A program made the position numbers and the translations under genes. Below are positions 1 to 7,860 of a DNA stretch of 24,759 nucleotides, one piece after another. The notes beneath the pieces were generated by a model, which saw only the letters and a program-made list of their open reading frames with translations, was not told the origin of the DNA and made no database searches. The stretch comes from Kosmotogaceae bacterium (GTDB lineage Bacteria; Thermotogota; Thermotogae; Petrotogales; Kosmotogaceae), in NCBI GenBank assembly GCA_003444085.1, contig DLVL01000034.1, positions 1-24,759 on the forward strand, read 5' to 3'. How positions within the stretch are numbered: position 1 is the stretch's first letter; the number at the start of each line of letters is the position of its first letter.

Positions 1-98
1 TCTTTCAGCATGTTCATGAACTCGCTGTGTCGCATCGAGGATTGCTGCACACGCCGGAAGCAATTCACAGCAGTTGTGACAAAACCCCACTCAGTCAT
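1..98 (-). CDS. N-terminal fragment of an unidentified protein, cut by the window edge
   Basis: An ATG at 98-96 on the minus strand opens 32 codons that continue past base 1. A purine-rich ribosome binding site (AGGGG) lies about 7 nt upstream, and the start overlaps the end of the CDF gene by 8 nt, the usual arrangement for the next gene of an operon. The visible residues begin MTEWGFVTTAVNCFRRVQ. I do not recognise the family. The WGFV opening loosely resembles the N-terminus of some glutamine-dependent NAD+ synthetases, but 32 residues are too few to say so. Confidence 0.6.
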   Translation of the reverse strand, partial: MTEWGFVTTAVNCFRRVQQSSMRHSEFMNMLK

Positions 99-1026
99 TG
101 CTTTTCCCCTGTATGTCGCTGTCGTCTATACCATAGTTCTCATCTTCAATATTTCCTGTAGGTTCGATATGCACGTGCACATCATAGATTCCTTCATTTG
201 CGTTCTTAATGGCTTGTTCCGCACGCCTTGAAACAGCATGGGCCTGTCTTACCGAAAGGGTTGGGTCGATCTCTATGTCGAGATCCACCAGATACTTGTT
301 TCCCATTTTGCGAATTCTCATTTTGTGGGGATTGATAACACCTGGAACATTCTTCAATCTGGTGAAAACGTCCTGGTATATCGGGTTTTTTGCAGGAATC
401 CCATCCATCAGCTCATAGCTTGTCTCAAAGAAGACGCTCAAAGCTGTCTTTATGATCATCACAGAGACCAGGATTCCCAGAATAGCATCAAAAGCGACTA
501 ATCCTGTGATATGTACCATGAGCAATCCAACGAAAACAGAGCTCGAAATCCAGACGTCTGATCGCATATTCAGGGCATAGGCTATGAACACAGAACTGTT
601 AATCTTCTTCCCTATGTATTTCTTGTATCTGTAAAGAGCGTACTTCGCGACAGCAGAGAGCCCTGAGACTGACAAAGCAAGTGATACTCTCTCGATCGTG
701 TAAGAATCCCCAAAGAGCTTGTCCAATGAAGAAAGAGCCAGCTGAGCACCTGCAAAGAAGATCAACATCGCTATGACTTTTGCTGCGACAGTCTCTGCTC
801 TTTCATGTCCATAAGGGTGGTCGCGGTCGGGTGGTCTGCTCGCAATAGCGGATGAAGCATACGTCACCACAGATGTTATTGCATCGAAAGAAGAGTCGAT
901 ACCGTCTGCAAGCACCGCCATGCTGCCCGAGAGAATGCCTATCACTATCTTGGCAGCAGACAGGAAAGCATTTGCGACCAGGCTAATCGCTGAAGCTCGG
1001 AATGCTACTCGTTTACGATCTATCAA
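91..1026 (-). CDS. Cation diffusion facilitator (CDF) family metal efflux protein
   Basis: This 311-residue membrane protein has the CDF layout: about six transmembrane helices (residues roughly 12-210) and a cytoplasmic C-terminal metal-binding domain (about 215-295) ending in the HVHIEP type of motif. Such proteins export divalent metals (Zn, Fe, Mn, Co) in exchange for protons. Helix 2 carries D44 and D48 (DSSFD) and helix 5 carries N153 and D157 (NMRSD). The zinc-type site normally has His where N153 sits, so the metal may not be zinc. The loop DHPYGHERAE (about 69-78) is typical of the family. The start is TTG, with GGAGG about 7 nt upstream. The family is secure; the metal is unknown. 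Confidence 0.93.
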   Translation of the reverse strand: MIDRKRVAFRASAISLVANAFLSAAKIVIGILSGSMAVLADGIDSSFDAITSVVTYASSAIASRPPDRDHPYGHERAETVAAKVIAMLIFFAGAQLALSSLDKLFGDSYTIERVSLALSVSGLSAVAKYALYRYKKYIGKKINSSVFIAYALNMRSDVWISSSVFVGLLMVHITGLVAFDAILGILVSVMIIKTALSVFFETSYELMDGIPAKNPIYQDVFTRLKNVPGVINPHKMRIRKMGNKYLVDLDIEIDPTLSVRQAHAVSRRAEQAIKNANEGIYDVHVHIEPTGNIEDENYGIDDSDIQGKSND

Positions 1027-1118
1027 TGCCGCTCCTCCAAAGTAAAAATAGAGGTTCTGGTTGTTGAGTAAGAGGCGGGCTTGTCGGCGATGAACAACTC
1101 TTCTACAAGAGAAGTCAT
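1023..1118 (-). CDS. Possible 31-codon upstream ORF coupled to the CDF gene
   Basis: An ATG at 1118-1116 opens 31 codons (MTSLVEELFIADKP...TLEERH). The TGA stop at 1025-1023 overlaps the TTG start of the CDF gene, as in translationally coupled genes. AAGG lies about 7 nt before the ATG, just after a G-rich stretch. There is no transmembrane segment or recognisable motif. It could be a small protein, a regulatory leader peptide for the exporter, or chance. Placement and Shine-Dalgarno are the only support. Confidence 0.3.
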   Translation of the reverse strand: MTSLVEELFIADKPASYSTTRTSIFTLEERH

Positions 1119-1151
1119 AGCTGTACCTTACCCCCCCTTTTTTCCTAAGTT

Positions 1152-1180
1152 GATACGGGCTCCGGCCCGTATCTTTTTTT
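1152..1180 (+). terminator. Rho-independent terminator reading on the plus strand
   Basis: A perfect 9-bp stem (GATACGGGC, 1152-1160; GCCCGTATC, 1165-1173) with a 4-nt loop is followed directly by seven T (1174-1180). It is a textbook intrinsic terminator for rightward transcription. On the minus strand the stem is not followed by a T-run, so it does not obviously serve the minus-strand GH13 gene whose stop codon it abuts. No plus-strand gene precedes it in the window. Confidence 0.8.
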
Positions 1181-2609
1181 ACTCTATTACAGCACAGCTC
1201 CAGGCTTTAAGATTAATTCCATTGTCTGTGGTCGTTGCAGATCCAGCCAGGGTGTGTATCGTTTTTTCTATGCACAGATTTTTGGCTGAGTCACTAAGAT
1301 TGTATATGAACGAAATCCTTCTTGTACCTTGTGTTAGTTCCAAACATAAACACCCTGACTTTTCGTATATATTGTCCACCTTTGCCCATCTAAGCCAGGG
1401 TCGTTCCTTTCTGAATAATAGAGTCTTTCGAAACCTTGACAGAAAAGACTCGTTCGACTTACTCTGTTTCTCATATGATCGTCCCATACCAGGTCTGTTC
1501 TTGTCAACGGCTTTCCATTCAGTTTGTCCTGGACCGAATCCTGATTCGTACCACGGGAATGGCTCAAGCTGTTCCTCGTTGAATAACTCATTGTATACGC
1601 CTTCCATCCCCAGTTCTTCTCCGTAGAAAACGAAGGGAATCCCGGGGACACTCATCAGCATGCTTAACGCAAAGATTGCCTGGTTCTGATTACCGTTCAT
1701 GTTGGTTACCAATCGTGTCATGTCGTGGTTTGTGAGGAATACCCCGGATTCGAAGCTACGATTATCGGTGAAATAATGGGGCATTGTCCCCCTGAAGCCG
1801 TCGATGAATTTCTGAACTGACCTTCCTTCAATTGCTTCCTTAATAACGTATGAAAGCGGAAAATTAAATCCTATACCGAAAGTCGAAGAGTATTTCTCCA
1901 CCGTTTCCCAGTCGTCCCACACTTCACTTACAAAGATTGCTTCTGGATTGATTTTTCTGGAATGTGAAGTCATATCGGACCAGAAAGCGATGTTTCTATC
2001 ATGCTGATATTCACAGTTCCCGATTTTTTTGGAGAAGTCAAAGATGTGTTTTGCAGCATCAAATCTGAAACCATCAAATCCGAGGGAAAGCCAGAAAGTC
2101 AGTATATTGCGACACTCATGCCATAACGATTCTGAATCATAGTTCAGATCAGGACTTCCAGGCCCGAAGAGACTGTAGTAAAACGTGCTTCCTATTGGAG
2201 TCCATACTTTCTGTTTGTCCCATGGCCGTCTGGCTTTGAGCCACGATTCGTCTTCAAGCCAGAGATACCAGTCGGAATATGGTCTTTCTCCATTCAGTGC
2301 TCTCAAGAACCACTCGTGATTCGTGGAGGTGTGATTCAGAGGAAGATCAAGGATTACCTTCAAGTCTCGTTTATGCGCTTCTGCTAAGAACAGGCGCAGG
2401 TCTTTAATATCTCCGTAGATGGGATTCACGTTGTAGAAGTCTGTAACTGTGTAACCATGGTATGAAGGCGAGGACATAATTGGGAGAAGCCAGATTCCTT
2501 CCATGCCCAGAGCACTGATATAATCCAGTTTTTCTGTAGCTCCTTGTAAGTCACCAATTCCATCACCGTTTCCGTCAGCAAAAGAACGTAAGAATAACTC
2601 GTAATACAC
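1179..2609 (-). CDS. Alpha-amylase family glycoside hydrolase (GH13), cytosolic
   Basis: This 476-residue GH13 enzyme acts on alpha-glucosidic bonds of starch- or maltodextrin-type sugars. All four conserved regions are visible: region I DLPLNH (88-93), region II GFRFDAAKH (180-188) with nucleophile D184, region III SEVW with acid/base E229, and region IV FLTNHD (291-296) with D296. The catalytic barrel starts almost at residue 1 and there is no signal peptide, so the enzyme should be intracellular. A small beta domain fills the C-terminus. The GTG start (2609-2607) has GGAGGG about 6 nt upstream. An alpha-amylase or oligo-glucosidase/glucanotransferase role is possible; the sequence does not decide. 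It is divergent from pilT. Confidence 0.92.
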   Translation of the reverse strand: MYYELFLRSFADGNGDGIGDLQGATEKLDYISALGMEGIWLLPIMSSPSYHGYTVTDFYNVNPIYGDIKDLRLFLAEAHKRDLKVILDLPLNHTSTNHEWFLRALNGERPYSDWYLWLEDESWLKARRPWDKQKVWTPIGSTFYYSLFGPGSPDLNYDSESLWHECRNILTFWLSLGFDGFRFDAAKHIFDFSKKIGNCEYQHDRNIAFWSDMTSHSRKINPEAIFVSEVWDDWETVEKYSSTFGIGFNFPLSYVIKEAIEGRSVQKFIDGFRGTMPHYFTDNRSFESGVFLTNHDMTRLVTNMNGNQNQAIFALSMLMSVPGIPFVFYGEELGMEGVYNELFNEEQLEPFPWYESGFGPGQTEWKAVDKNRPGMGRSYEKQSKSNESFLSRFRKTLLFRKERPWLRWAKVDNIYEKSGCLCLELTQGTRRISFIYNLSDSAKNLCIEKTIHTLAGSATTTDNGINLKAWSCAVIE

Positions 2610-2654
2610 TTTATCCCTCCTGTCCGTAACTAATATTACTTTGTTTCGATCAGA

Positions 2655-2680
2655 TTGACGTTAAGCGTATGTGTTAAAAT
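2655..2680 (+). promoter_or_regulatory. Predicted promoter of pilT-prfA
   Basis: TAAAAT at 2675-2680 is preceded by TG one base away (TGT, 2672-2674), making an extended -10. TTGACG at 2655-2660 is a good -35 sequence, but its 14-nt spacer is short, so the extended -10 probably matters more. The ribosome binding site AGGAGGT (2691-2697) follows. This promoter covers the upstream GTG codon at 2671, which argues for the later TTG start of pilT. Confidence 0.5.
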
Positions 2681-2703
2681 CCAGACGTTTAGGAGGTGTT
2701 CGG

Positions 2704-3756
2704 TTGATTATCGAAGAGCTTGTTGCAGAAGGTGAAGCAAAGAATGCAAGTGACATTCATATTACCTCAGGAAGTTCCGTCGTATATAGAATAGATGGTG
2801 AACTGATTATTCAGAACAATCGTATTGTTGACAAAGATGACTTCAAGAAGATTGAGGCAGAACTGGAAGAACTTGGAAGCGTATCCTTCAAGGAAGCAAG
2901 AAGTAGAGAAGTGGATTTCTCTTTCGGTTCAGGAGTTTCCAGAATCAGGGGTAACTTCTTCTACTCTTCAAGAATGCCTGCCTTTGCCCTGAGATTAATT
3001 CCCAAGACTGTAAAAGGAATTGAACAGCTTGGCCTGCCGGAGATGTTCAAAGACTTCTGCACTCCTGACAAAGGCCTTGTTCTGGTTGCAGGCCCCACGG
3101 GTAGCGGTAAATCCACCACTCTCGCAGCAGTGCTGGAGTACATAAACATAACAAGAAAGGTTCATATGATAACGATAGAAGACCCGATCGAGTACGTTTT
3201 TGAACCTAAGAATACACTCATTCATCAGAGGCAGCTCGGCAGGGACACGGCATCTTTTGCGAATGGTTTGAAATATGCGATGAGACAGGATCCTGATGTC
3301 ATACTGGTAGGAGAAATGAGAGACCCGGAAACGATGGAACTGGCAATGACTGCAGCAGAGACCGGCCATCTTGTGTTTTCGACTATTCACACTAACTCTG
3401 CCGCAACAACACCGGAAAGGATCGTTGGATCTTTTCCTCCTCACCAGCAAAACCAGATTGCCATGCAACTCTCGAACACACTTCTTGCTGTCGTTTATCA
3501 GAGGCTTCTTCGGAAGAAAAGCGGACCGGGGAGGATGCCAATTCTTGAGATCATGATTTTGTCACAGGGTATACGCAACCTCATACGGGAACAGAAATTC
3601 CATCAAATAGAGTCAATGATGCAGGCTGGGGGAAAACAGGGAATGGTTACGTTTGACGATGCACTCATAAGAGCGTTCAAGCAAGGCATCATCTCTGAAG
3701 AGCAGGTCAAGGATTATTCGAGGGACCCCAATTCAATTTCGCGGAGGCTTTACTGA
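2704..3756 (+). CDS. pilT: Type IV pilus retraction ATPase PilT
   Basis: PilT is the hexameric ATPase that powers type IV pilus retraction (twitching, surface attachment, DNA uptake) at the cytoplasmic face of the membrane. From the chosen TTG start the protein has 350 residues, the usual length. It opens with the typical ASDIHI...RIDGEL region (16-34). It carries Walker A GPTGSGKST (130-138), the Asp box TIEDPIEYV (157-165), Walker B with VGEMRDPE (202-209), the His box HTNSAATTPERI (229-240) and the PilT-type GIRNLIRE motif (289-296). The TTG at 2704 has AGGAGGT 6 nt upstream, whereas a GTG at 2671 lies inside the promoter. Its TGA stop shares one base with the prfA ATG. No other pilus gene is in the window. 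Confidence 0.96.
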   Translation: MIIEELVAEGEAKNASDIHITSGSSVVYRIDGELIIQNNRIVDKDDFKKIEAELEELGSVSFKEARSREVDFSFGSGVSRIRGNFFYSSRMPAFALRLIPKTVKGIEQLGLPEMFKDFCTPDKGLVLVAGPTGSGKSTTLAAVLEYINITRKVHMITIEDPIEYVFEPKNTLIHQRQLGRDTASFANGLKYAMRQDPDVILVGEMRDPETMELAMTAAETGHLVFSTIHTNSAATTPERIVGSFPPHQQNQIAMQLSNTLLAVVYQRLLRKKSGPGRMPILEIMILSQGIRNLIREQKFHQIESMMQAGGKQGMVTFDDALIRAFKQGIISEEQVKDYSRDPNSISRRLY

Positions 3757-4850
3757 TGGATCTTGCAGGAGTAATCGAGGTATTCCGCAAGAACAGGGAA
3801 ATCGTTGAGAAGGAGCTCTCCGACCCAAGTGTTAATGATGACCCCGAAAAGCTTGCTGAGCTGGGGAAAAAGCACTCCCATATTACGCAGGTCGTCAGTT
3901 CTTACGACTCTATAGAAGCAATGAAACGGGAGTTAAGAGGCTGGAAAGAAATGCTTCAAGAAGCTGGGGAAGATGAACGCAGCATTATCGAGAAGACGAT
4001 TGATGATCTTGAGGAAGAGATTAGGGACCGTGAAATGGGTCTCCTTCTTATGCTCTTGCCCGAACCTTCTGCACGCAATAACATTATCGCAGAAATTAGA
4101 CCCGGCACCGGTGGAGAAGAAGCCGCCCTGTTTGCCATGGACCTGTTCAGACTATATATGAGGTTCTCAGAAAGGAACTCCTGGAAGTTCGAAGTAATAG
4201 AAATGAATGAGACAGACCTCGGTGGTATCAGAGAAGCAGTATTTGCGATCAAAGGAAAAGACGTATTCAGCAAGATGAGATATGAAAGTGGCGTTCACAG
4301 GGTCCAGAGAGTACCTACGACTGAGTCGGGAGGACGGATTCATACTTCAACGGTATCTGTTGCCATTCTCACTGCGGTCTCCGAAGTTGAAGTTAAGCTA
4401 GACCCTTCGGAACTGAAGATAGATACTTTCAGATCGTCGGGGGCAGGAGGACAGCACGTAAATAAGACTGAGTCCGCAGTAAGGGTCACGCACATACCGA
4501 CAGGACTTACTGTCGCGGTTCAGAAAGACCGCTCTCAGCACCAAAACAAAGCAAAAGCTCTTCAGATTCTCAGAGCCAAACTGTATAAGATCTATGAAGA
4601 CCAGGAGCAACAGAAAACACGCGAAAAGCGGCGATCACAAATCGGCACAGGAGAAAGAAGCGAAAAGATCAGAACTTACAACTTCCCTCAGAATCGGGTA
4701 ACAGATCACAGGATCAACTTCACTACCTACAGGCTGCCTGAAATTCTCGACGGCTACCTGGATGAGCTCTTAATGAAACTTACAGAAGCCGACATTGCTG
4801 AAAGGCTGGAAGAAATAAAGGCTGCAAACCTTCCAACTACTACCAGATGA
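3756..4850 (+). CDS. prfA: Peptide chain release factor 1
   Basis: RF1 reads UAA and UAG stop codons in the ribosomal A site and triggers peptide release. The 364-residue protein has the GGQ loop (SSGAGGQHVNKTES, GGQ at 231-233) and an RF1-type P-x-T codon-recognition tripeptide, here PTT (187-189, RVPTTES); RF2 would have SPF. Q233 is the residue methylated by PrmC, whose gene is also in this window (11219-12046). Start and stop overlap pilT by one base, with GGAGG about 8 nt upstream inside the pilT end. Its stop lies one base from the stop of the convergent gene at 4852, so there is no room for a separate terminator. Confidence 0.97.
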   Translation: MDLAGVIEVFRKNREIVEKELSDPSVNDDPEKLAELGKKHSHITQVVSSYDSIEAMKRELRGWKEMLQEAGEDERSIIEKTIDDLEEEIRDREMGLLLMLLPEPSARNNIIAEIRPGTGGEEAALFAMDLFRLYMRFSERNSWKFEVIEMNETDLGGIREAVFAIKGKDVFSKMRYESGVHRVQRVPTTESGGRIHTSTVSVAILTAVSEVEVKLDPSELKIDTFRSSGAGGQHVNKTESAVRVTHIPTGLTVAVQKDRSQHQNKAKALQILRAKLYKIYEDQEQQKTREKRRSQIGTGERSEKIRTYNFPQNRVTDHRINFTTYRLPEILDGYLDELLMKLTEADIAERLEEIKAANLPTTTR

Positions 4851-4851
4851 G

Positions 4852-5217
4852 CTATTCATGTCTTCTAAACAGCTCGGTGCGGTCTTCGTCTTTAACGAAT
4901 TTCCTGTAACGGTGTTTCGCAGGTTCTGCCATTTTCAGCAGTATGCTTTCCAGATCGCTGGAATCAAGGACCTCTTTGATTTTCTCGTCAAGGGGTTTTT
5001 CAAAACGGAATGGTGGTTCGATCTCAGGATCGAACTCAATGTACTCAATATCTCGCTGTTTGATGTCAGGATGAATGCTCTTCAAGAAACCATGAACATA
5101 ATCAATGAAAGTGTCTCCCACCTCCACAGGTGTCTTCGCTATACTGAGTTTCTCTCTATATTCTGACTCAATTCTCTTGAATTCCTTGATGTAAGAGATT
5201 CTGTCATCCTTACCCAT
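4852..5217 (-). CDS. Conserved-looking hypothetical protein, 121 residues
   Basis: I do not recognise this protein. It is 121 residues long, highly charged, apparently soluble, with no signal peptide or membrane segment. The N-terminal half (residues about 5-50) looks helical; the middle is acidic and proline-containing (DPEIEPPFRFEKPLDEKI). It has no Cys and few possible catalytic residues. The ATG start has AGGAGG about 7 nt upstream, and that site overlaps the TAG stop of rsmE. It is therefore the last gene of the MarR-LptA-like-serS-rsmE operon. Operon position and a strong ribosome binding site argue that it is real. Confidence 0.8.
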   Translation of the reverse strand: MGKDDRISYIKEFKRIESEYREKLSIAKTPVEVGDTFIDYVHGFLKSIHPDIKQRDIEYIEFDPEIEPPFRFEKPLDEKIKEVLDSSDLESILLKMAEPAKHRYRKFVKDEDRTELFRRHE

Positions 5218-5227
5218 AGGACACCTC

Positions 5228-5923
5228 CTAGAATCTGTTCAGAAAAGAGTTCACCAGACTCAGTGCAACTATCACAGCTGTCTCAACCCTTAGAATACGT
5301 GAACCGATCGAGACCGGTATAGCCGATACACTCAGTAGTTCTCTCTCGTTCCTGGAGAAACCTCCTTCGGATCCAACGAATATACTTATCCTGCTGCTTC
5401 TTGAGATCTTCTCACTGAAAGACTTCAGTGGCGTGCCTGAAATATCGAGAAAGAGAAAAACATCGTTCTCAGACGGCTCGAGTTGGAGAGAATCCATCCA
5501 GCGAACTTCAGGCAGAAAAGGGTTGACTGACTGCTTAACGGCCTCTCTAACTACTCTTTCGCATTTCCCTTGTGAATTCTCTGTTCTCTTTGCAGTGGAA
5601 TACTCTGATTGAAATACGACAATGCTGTCAACGCCAAGCTCAGTAGACTTCTCAAGTACCAACCTCAACCGTTTCCATTTCGTTGAGGCAACCCTGAGAC
5701 TAACATGATATGGGTCTCTACTGCATCGTCTGATTCTCGCTATTCTACCAATGCTCCTGTTATCACCCAGTTCTTCAAGAACAAAGTCCACCAAGGTACC
5801 CCGACCATCCAGTCCCAATAAACGTTCTCCGGGCCTGGCTCGCATCACTTTCAAGTGCACAGATTCATGTTCATCGAGAATAACCCTGTTGTTATCTATC
5901 TTTACGAGAAAAGCGTTAGGCAA
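5228..5923 (-). CDS. rsmE: 16S rRNA m3U1498 methyltransferase RsmE
   Basis: RsmE methylates N3 of U1498 in 16S rRNA, using S-adenosylmethionine, in the decoding region of the 30S subunit. The 231-residue protein has an N-terminal PUA-like domain (about 1-70) and a C-terminal SPOUT knot. Landmarks are EKSTELGVDSIVVF, REAVKQS, the SAM-binding VGSEGGFSRNE and, near the C-terminus, GSRILRVETA. The TTG start directly follows the TAG stop of serS with no gap and only a distant AGAGG, so coupled translation is likely. It sits between serS and a small hypothetical gene in the same operon. Confidence 0.94.
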   Translation of the reverse strand: MPNAFLVKIDNNRVILDEHESVHLKVMRARPGERLLGLDGRGTLVDFVLEELGDNRSIGRIARIRRCSRDPYHVSLRVASTKWKRLRLVLEKSTELGVDSIVVFQSEYSTAKRTENSQGKCERVVREAVKQSVNPFLPEVRWMDSLQLEPSENDVFLFLDISGTPLKSFSEKISRSSRISIFVGSEGGFSRNERELLSVSAIPVSIGSRILRVETAVIVALSLVNSFLNRF

Positions 5924-7198
5924 CTAGCCAACAACCTCTTTGCCTACAAAGGGAATGAGCGCATCGGGGATTCTGATTGTTCCATCTTCTCTCTGGAAGT
6001 TTTCGACGATTGCCACCAGGGCCCTTCCAACAGCAACTCCAGAACCATTAAGAGCATGAACAAACGCAGGCTTGTTGTTACTGTCTCGGTAACGGATGTT
6101 CGCTCTCCTTGCCTGGAAGTCGGTTGTATTACTGCAAGAAGAAATCTCCTTGTAGTCGCCATATGAGGGCAACCAGACCTCCAGATCATATGTTCTGGAT
6201 GAAGCGAACCCGAGATCGGCTGTGCACAACTCTACTATCCTGTAAGGAAGCTCTAATCTTCGCAGAACTTCTTCTGCATCTGATGTCAGTCTTTCTAGAG
6301 CCGCTTCTGATTCTTCTGGTTTTGTAAACCATACCAGCTCAACCTTGTCAAACTGGTGCACCCTTATCATGCCTCTTACGTCTTTCCCGTAACTGCCTGC
6401 TTCACGACGATAACACGGGGTGTAAGACACATACTTCAATGGCAACCTGGAAGATTCCAGGATTTCATCGGAATGTTGTGCTATAAGAGGGACTTCTGCG
6501 GTCGGGATCAAAAAGAGATCATCAGGTCTGGTATTATAGAGCTCTTCCTCGAACTTCGGCAATTGTCCTGAAGCGAGCATTGTTTCTCGCTTAACCAGAT
6601 GAGGTAACGAGACTTCTGTATATGCGTGTTCTCGCACGTGTAGTTCGAGCATGAAATTCACCAGGGCCCTTGAAAGCGTGGACAGAAGACCTCGCAGGAT
6701 GCTGAATCTTGCACCGCTCAGTTTTGCGGCCCTCTCGAAATCCATCATTTCGCTTCTGGGACCCAGTTCCCAATGAGGCAAGGGGTCAAAGTCAAAGGTC
6801 GGTGGATTTCCCCAGGTGTGCCGAACGACATTGTCTGACTCACTTTCACCACGAGGAACAGAGCTGTGGGGAATATTGGGAATATGCAGAAGTCTCGACT
6901 TAAGATGCTCTTCAACTTGCCGGATCTTCGCATCGCCCTCTTTCACAAGACCAGAAATCTCTCTTGCCCGTTCCAGCAGTTCTGTGACTTCGGTATTCTG
7001 ACCGGCAGCCTTCATTCTGGCGACCTCTGCAGAAACTTTGTTTCTCTCTGCCTTGAGTTGATTGAGTCTGGTAAGTTCTGCTCTCAGCGATTCGTCGAGA
7101 TGAAGTATCTCATCCAACACATCTTCAGCGACATTTCTTGTTCTCAATGCCTGCCTGAGGTAATCGGGGTCTTCTCTCAATGAGCGAATGTCAATCAA
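5924..7198 (-). CDS. serS: Seryl-tRNA synthetase
   Basis: This class II synthetase charges tRNA-Ser (and tRNA-Sec where present) with serine in the cytosol. Its 424 residues match the bacterial family. The N-terminal coiled-coil arm (about 1-110; LRTELTRLNQLKAERNK-like) grips the tRNA variable arm. The catalytic core shows TAEVPL (serine site), motif 2 around CYRREAGSYGKDVRGMIRVH and motif 3 around LNGSGVAVGRALVAIVENFQ. The start is TTG, two bases after the TAG of the preceding gene, with GGAGG about 10 nt upstream. It is third in an operon that starts with a MarR-type regulator. Confidence 0.97.
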   Translation of the reverse strand: MIDIRSLREDPDYLRQALRTRNVAEDVLDEILHLDESLRAELTRLNQLKAERNKVSAEVARMKAAGQNTEVTELLERAREISGLVKEGDAKIRQVEEHLKSRLLHIPNIPHSSVPRGESESDNVVRHTWGNPPTFDFDPLPHWELGPRSEMMDFERAAKLSGARFSILRGLLSTLSRALVNFMLELHVREHAYTEVSLPHLVKRETMLASGQLPKFEEELYNTRPDDLFLIPTAEVPLIAQHSDEILESSRLPLKYVSYTPCYRREAGSYGKDVRGMIRVHQFDKVELVWFTKPEESEAALERLTSDAEEVLRRLELPYRIVELCTADLGFASSRTYDLEVWLPSYGDYKEISSCSNTTDFQARRANIRYRDSNNKPAFVHALNGSGVAVGRALVAIVENFQREDGTIRIPDALIPFVGKEVVG

Positions 7199-7200
7199 TA

Positions 7201-7860
7201 CTAGTCATCCTCCAGGATTATCTCCATTTCAACAGACTTACCTTCGAAACTGTCATCATCAGTGTTGTATATCAGTTCTGAAGCTCGTATAGTCCTGTTG
7301 TTCTTGTGGTCGACAATGAGAACATGCCCTGTGAGAATCATCAAGGAATCACCACTGTAGTACTCGAATTGCAGAGCAGTTATTTCCATCTCATCTCGAT
7401 AGAGTATGAAAAGAGGTTTGAACTCAGGATCATCTTCGGGAAGAGAGCTTCCTACATATGATTCAGAACCCAGGTCGAACTCAAGAACATCGGCATCGCT
7501 TATTATGATCTTTCCTTCTCGATCGGTCTCGACGAATTCAGCATACACCTCATTACGCATAACTCCTGAAGAAGAGTTCATGTTGTAATCGAGGTAAAGT
7601 GATCTGGAAGTGCCGTTCGAGAAAGTTGCAAAGGTTTCTCCGGTAGCAATGAATCTTTCCCAATTATTGCCTACCGCTGATAACTCCGCTTCTTCAGTTT
7701 CAACCGTCATTTCGCCTTCCTTCTCAATGTAGACATTCCCCGCCAGACTGATAAGATCGCTTGATCCCTTAATGGTATCAGCCTTTATCCTCAGCGTGGT
7801 TGAAGCAAAAAGACCGATAGCCGTTAGCAACAGAAAAACTACAGTAAGTGCTTTTCTCAT
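7201..7860 (-). CDS. Exported LptA/OstA-like protein
   Basis: This 219-residue protein has a signal peptide (MRKALTVVFLLLTAIGLFA, likely cleaved near residue 19), so it should act outside the cytoplasmic membrane. The mature part is rich in beta strands and carries the OstA/LptA-type pattern ADTIKGSSDLISLAGNVYIEKEGEMTVETEEAELS, with a second copy-like segment near the end (ITALQFEYYSGDSLMILTGHVLIVDHKNNRTIRASELIY). LptA family members form a beta-jellyroll bridge that carries lipopolysaccharide. Thermotogota are not known for typical LPS, so the cargo here may be another envelope lipid or the protein may serve the outer toga. Its ATG overlaps the MarR stop (ATGA). The domain call is moderate and the function is unknown. 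Confidence 0.75.
   Translation of the reverse strand: MRKALTVVFLLLTAIGLFASTTLRIKADTIKGSSDLISLAGNVYIEKEGEMTVETEEAELSAVGNNWERFIATGETFATFSNGTSRSLYLDYNMNSSSGVMRNEVYAEFVETDREGKIIISDADVLEFDLGSESYVGSSLPEDDPEFKPLFILYRDEMEITALQFEYYSGDSLMILTGHVLIVDHKNNRTIRASELIYNTDDDSFEGKSVEMEIILEDD

Noticed and set aside
1081..1626. Plus-strand 181-residue open frame
   Set aside because: It lies over the 3' part of the GH13 gene, contains a terminator hairpin, and has no family features.
2671..2703. Longer N-terminus of pilT starting at GTG 2671
   Set aside because: It overlaps the predicted -10 and the ribosome binding site AGGAGGT, and adds residues not seen in PilT proteins.
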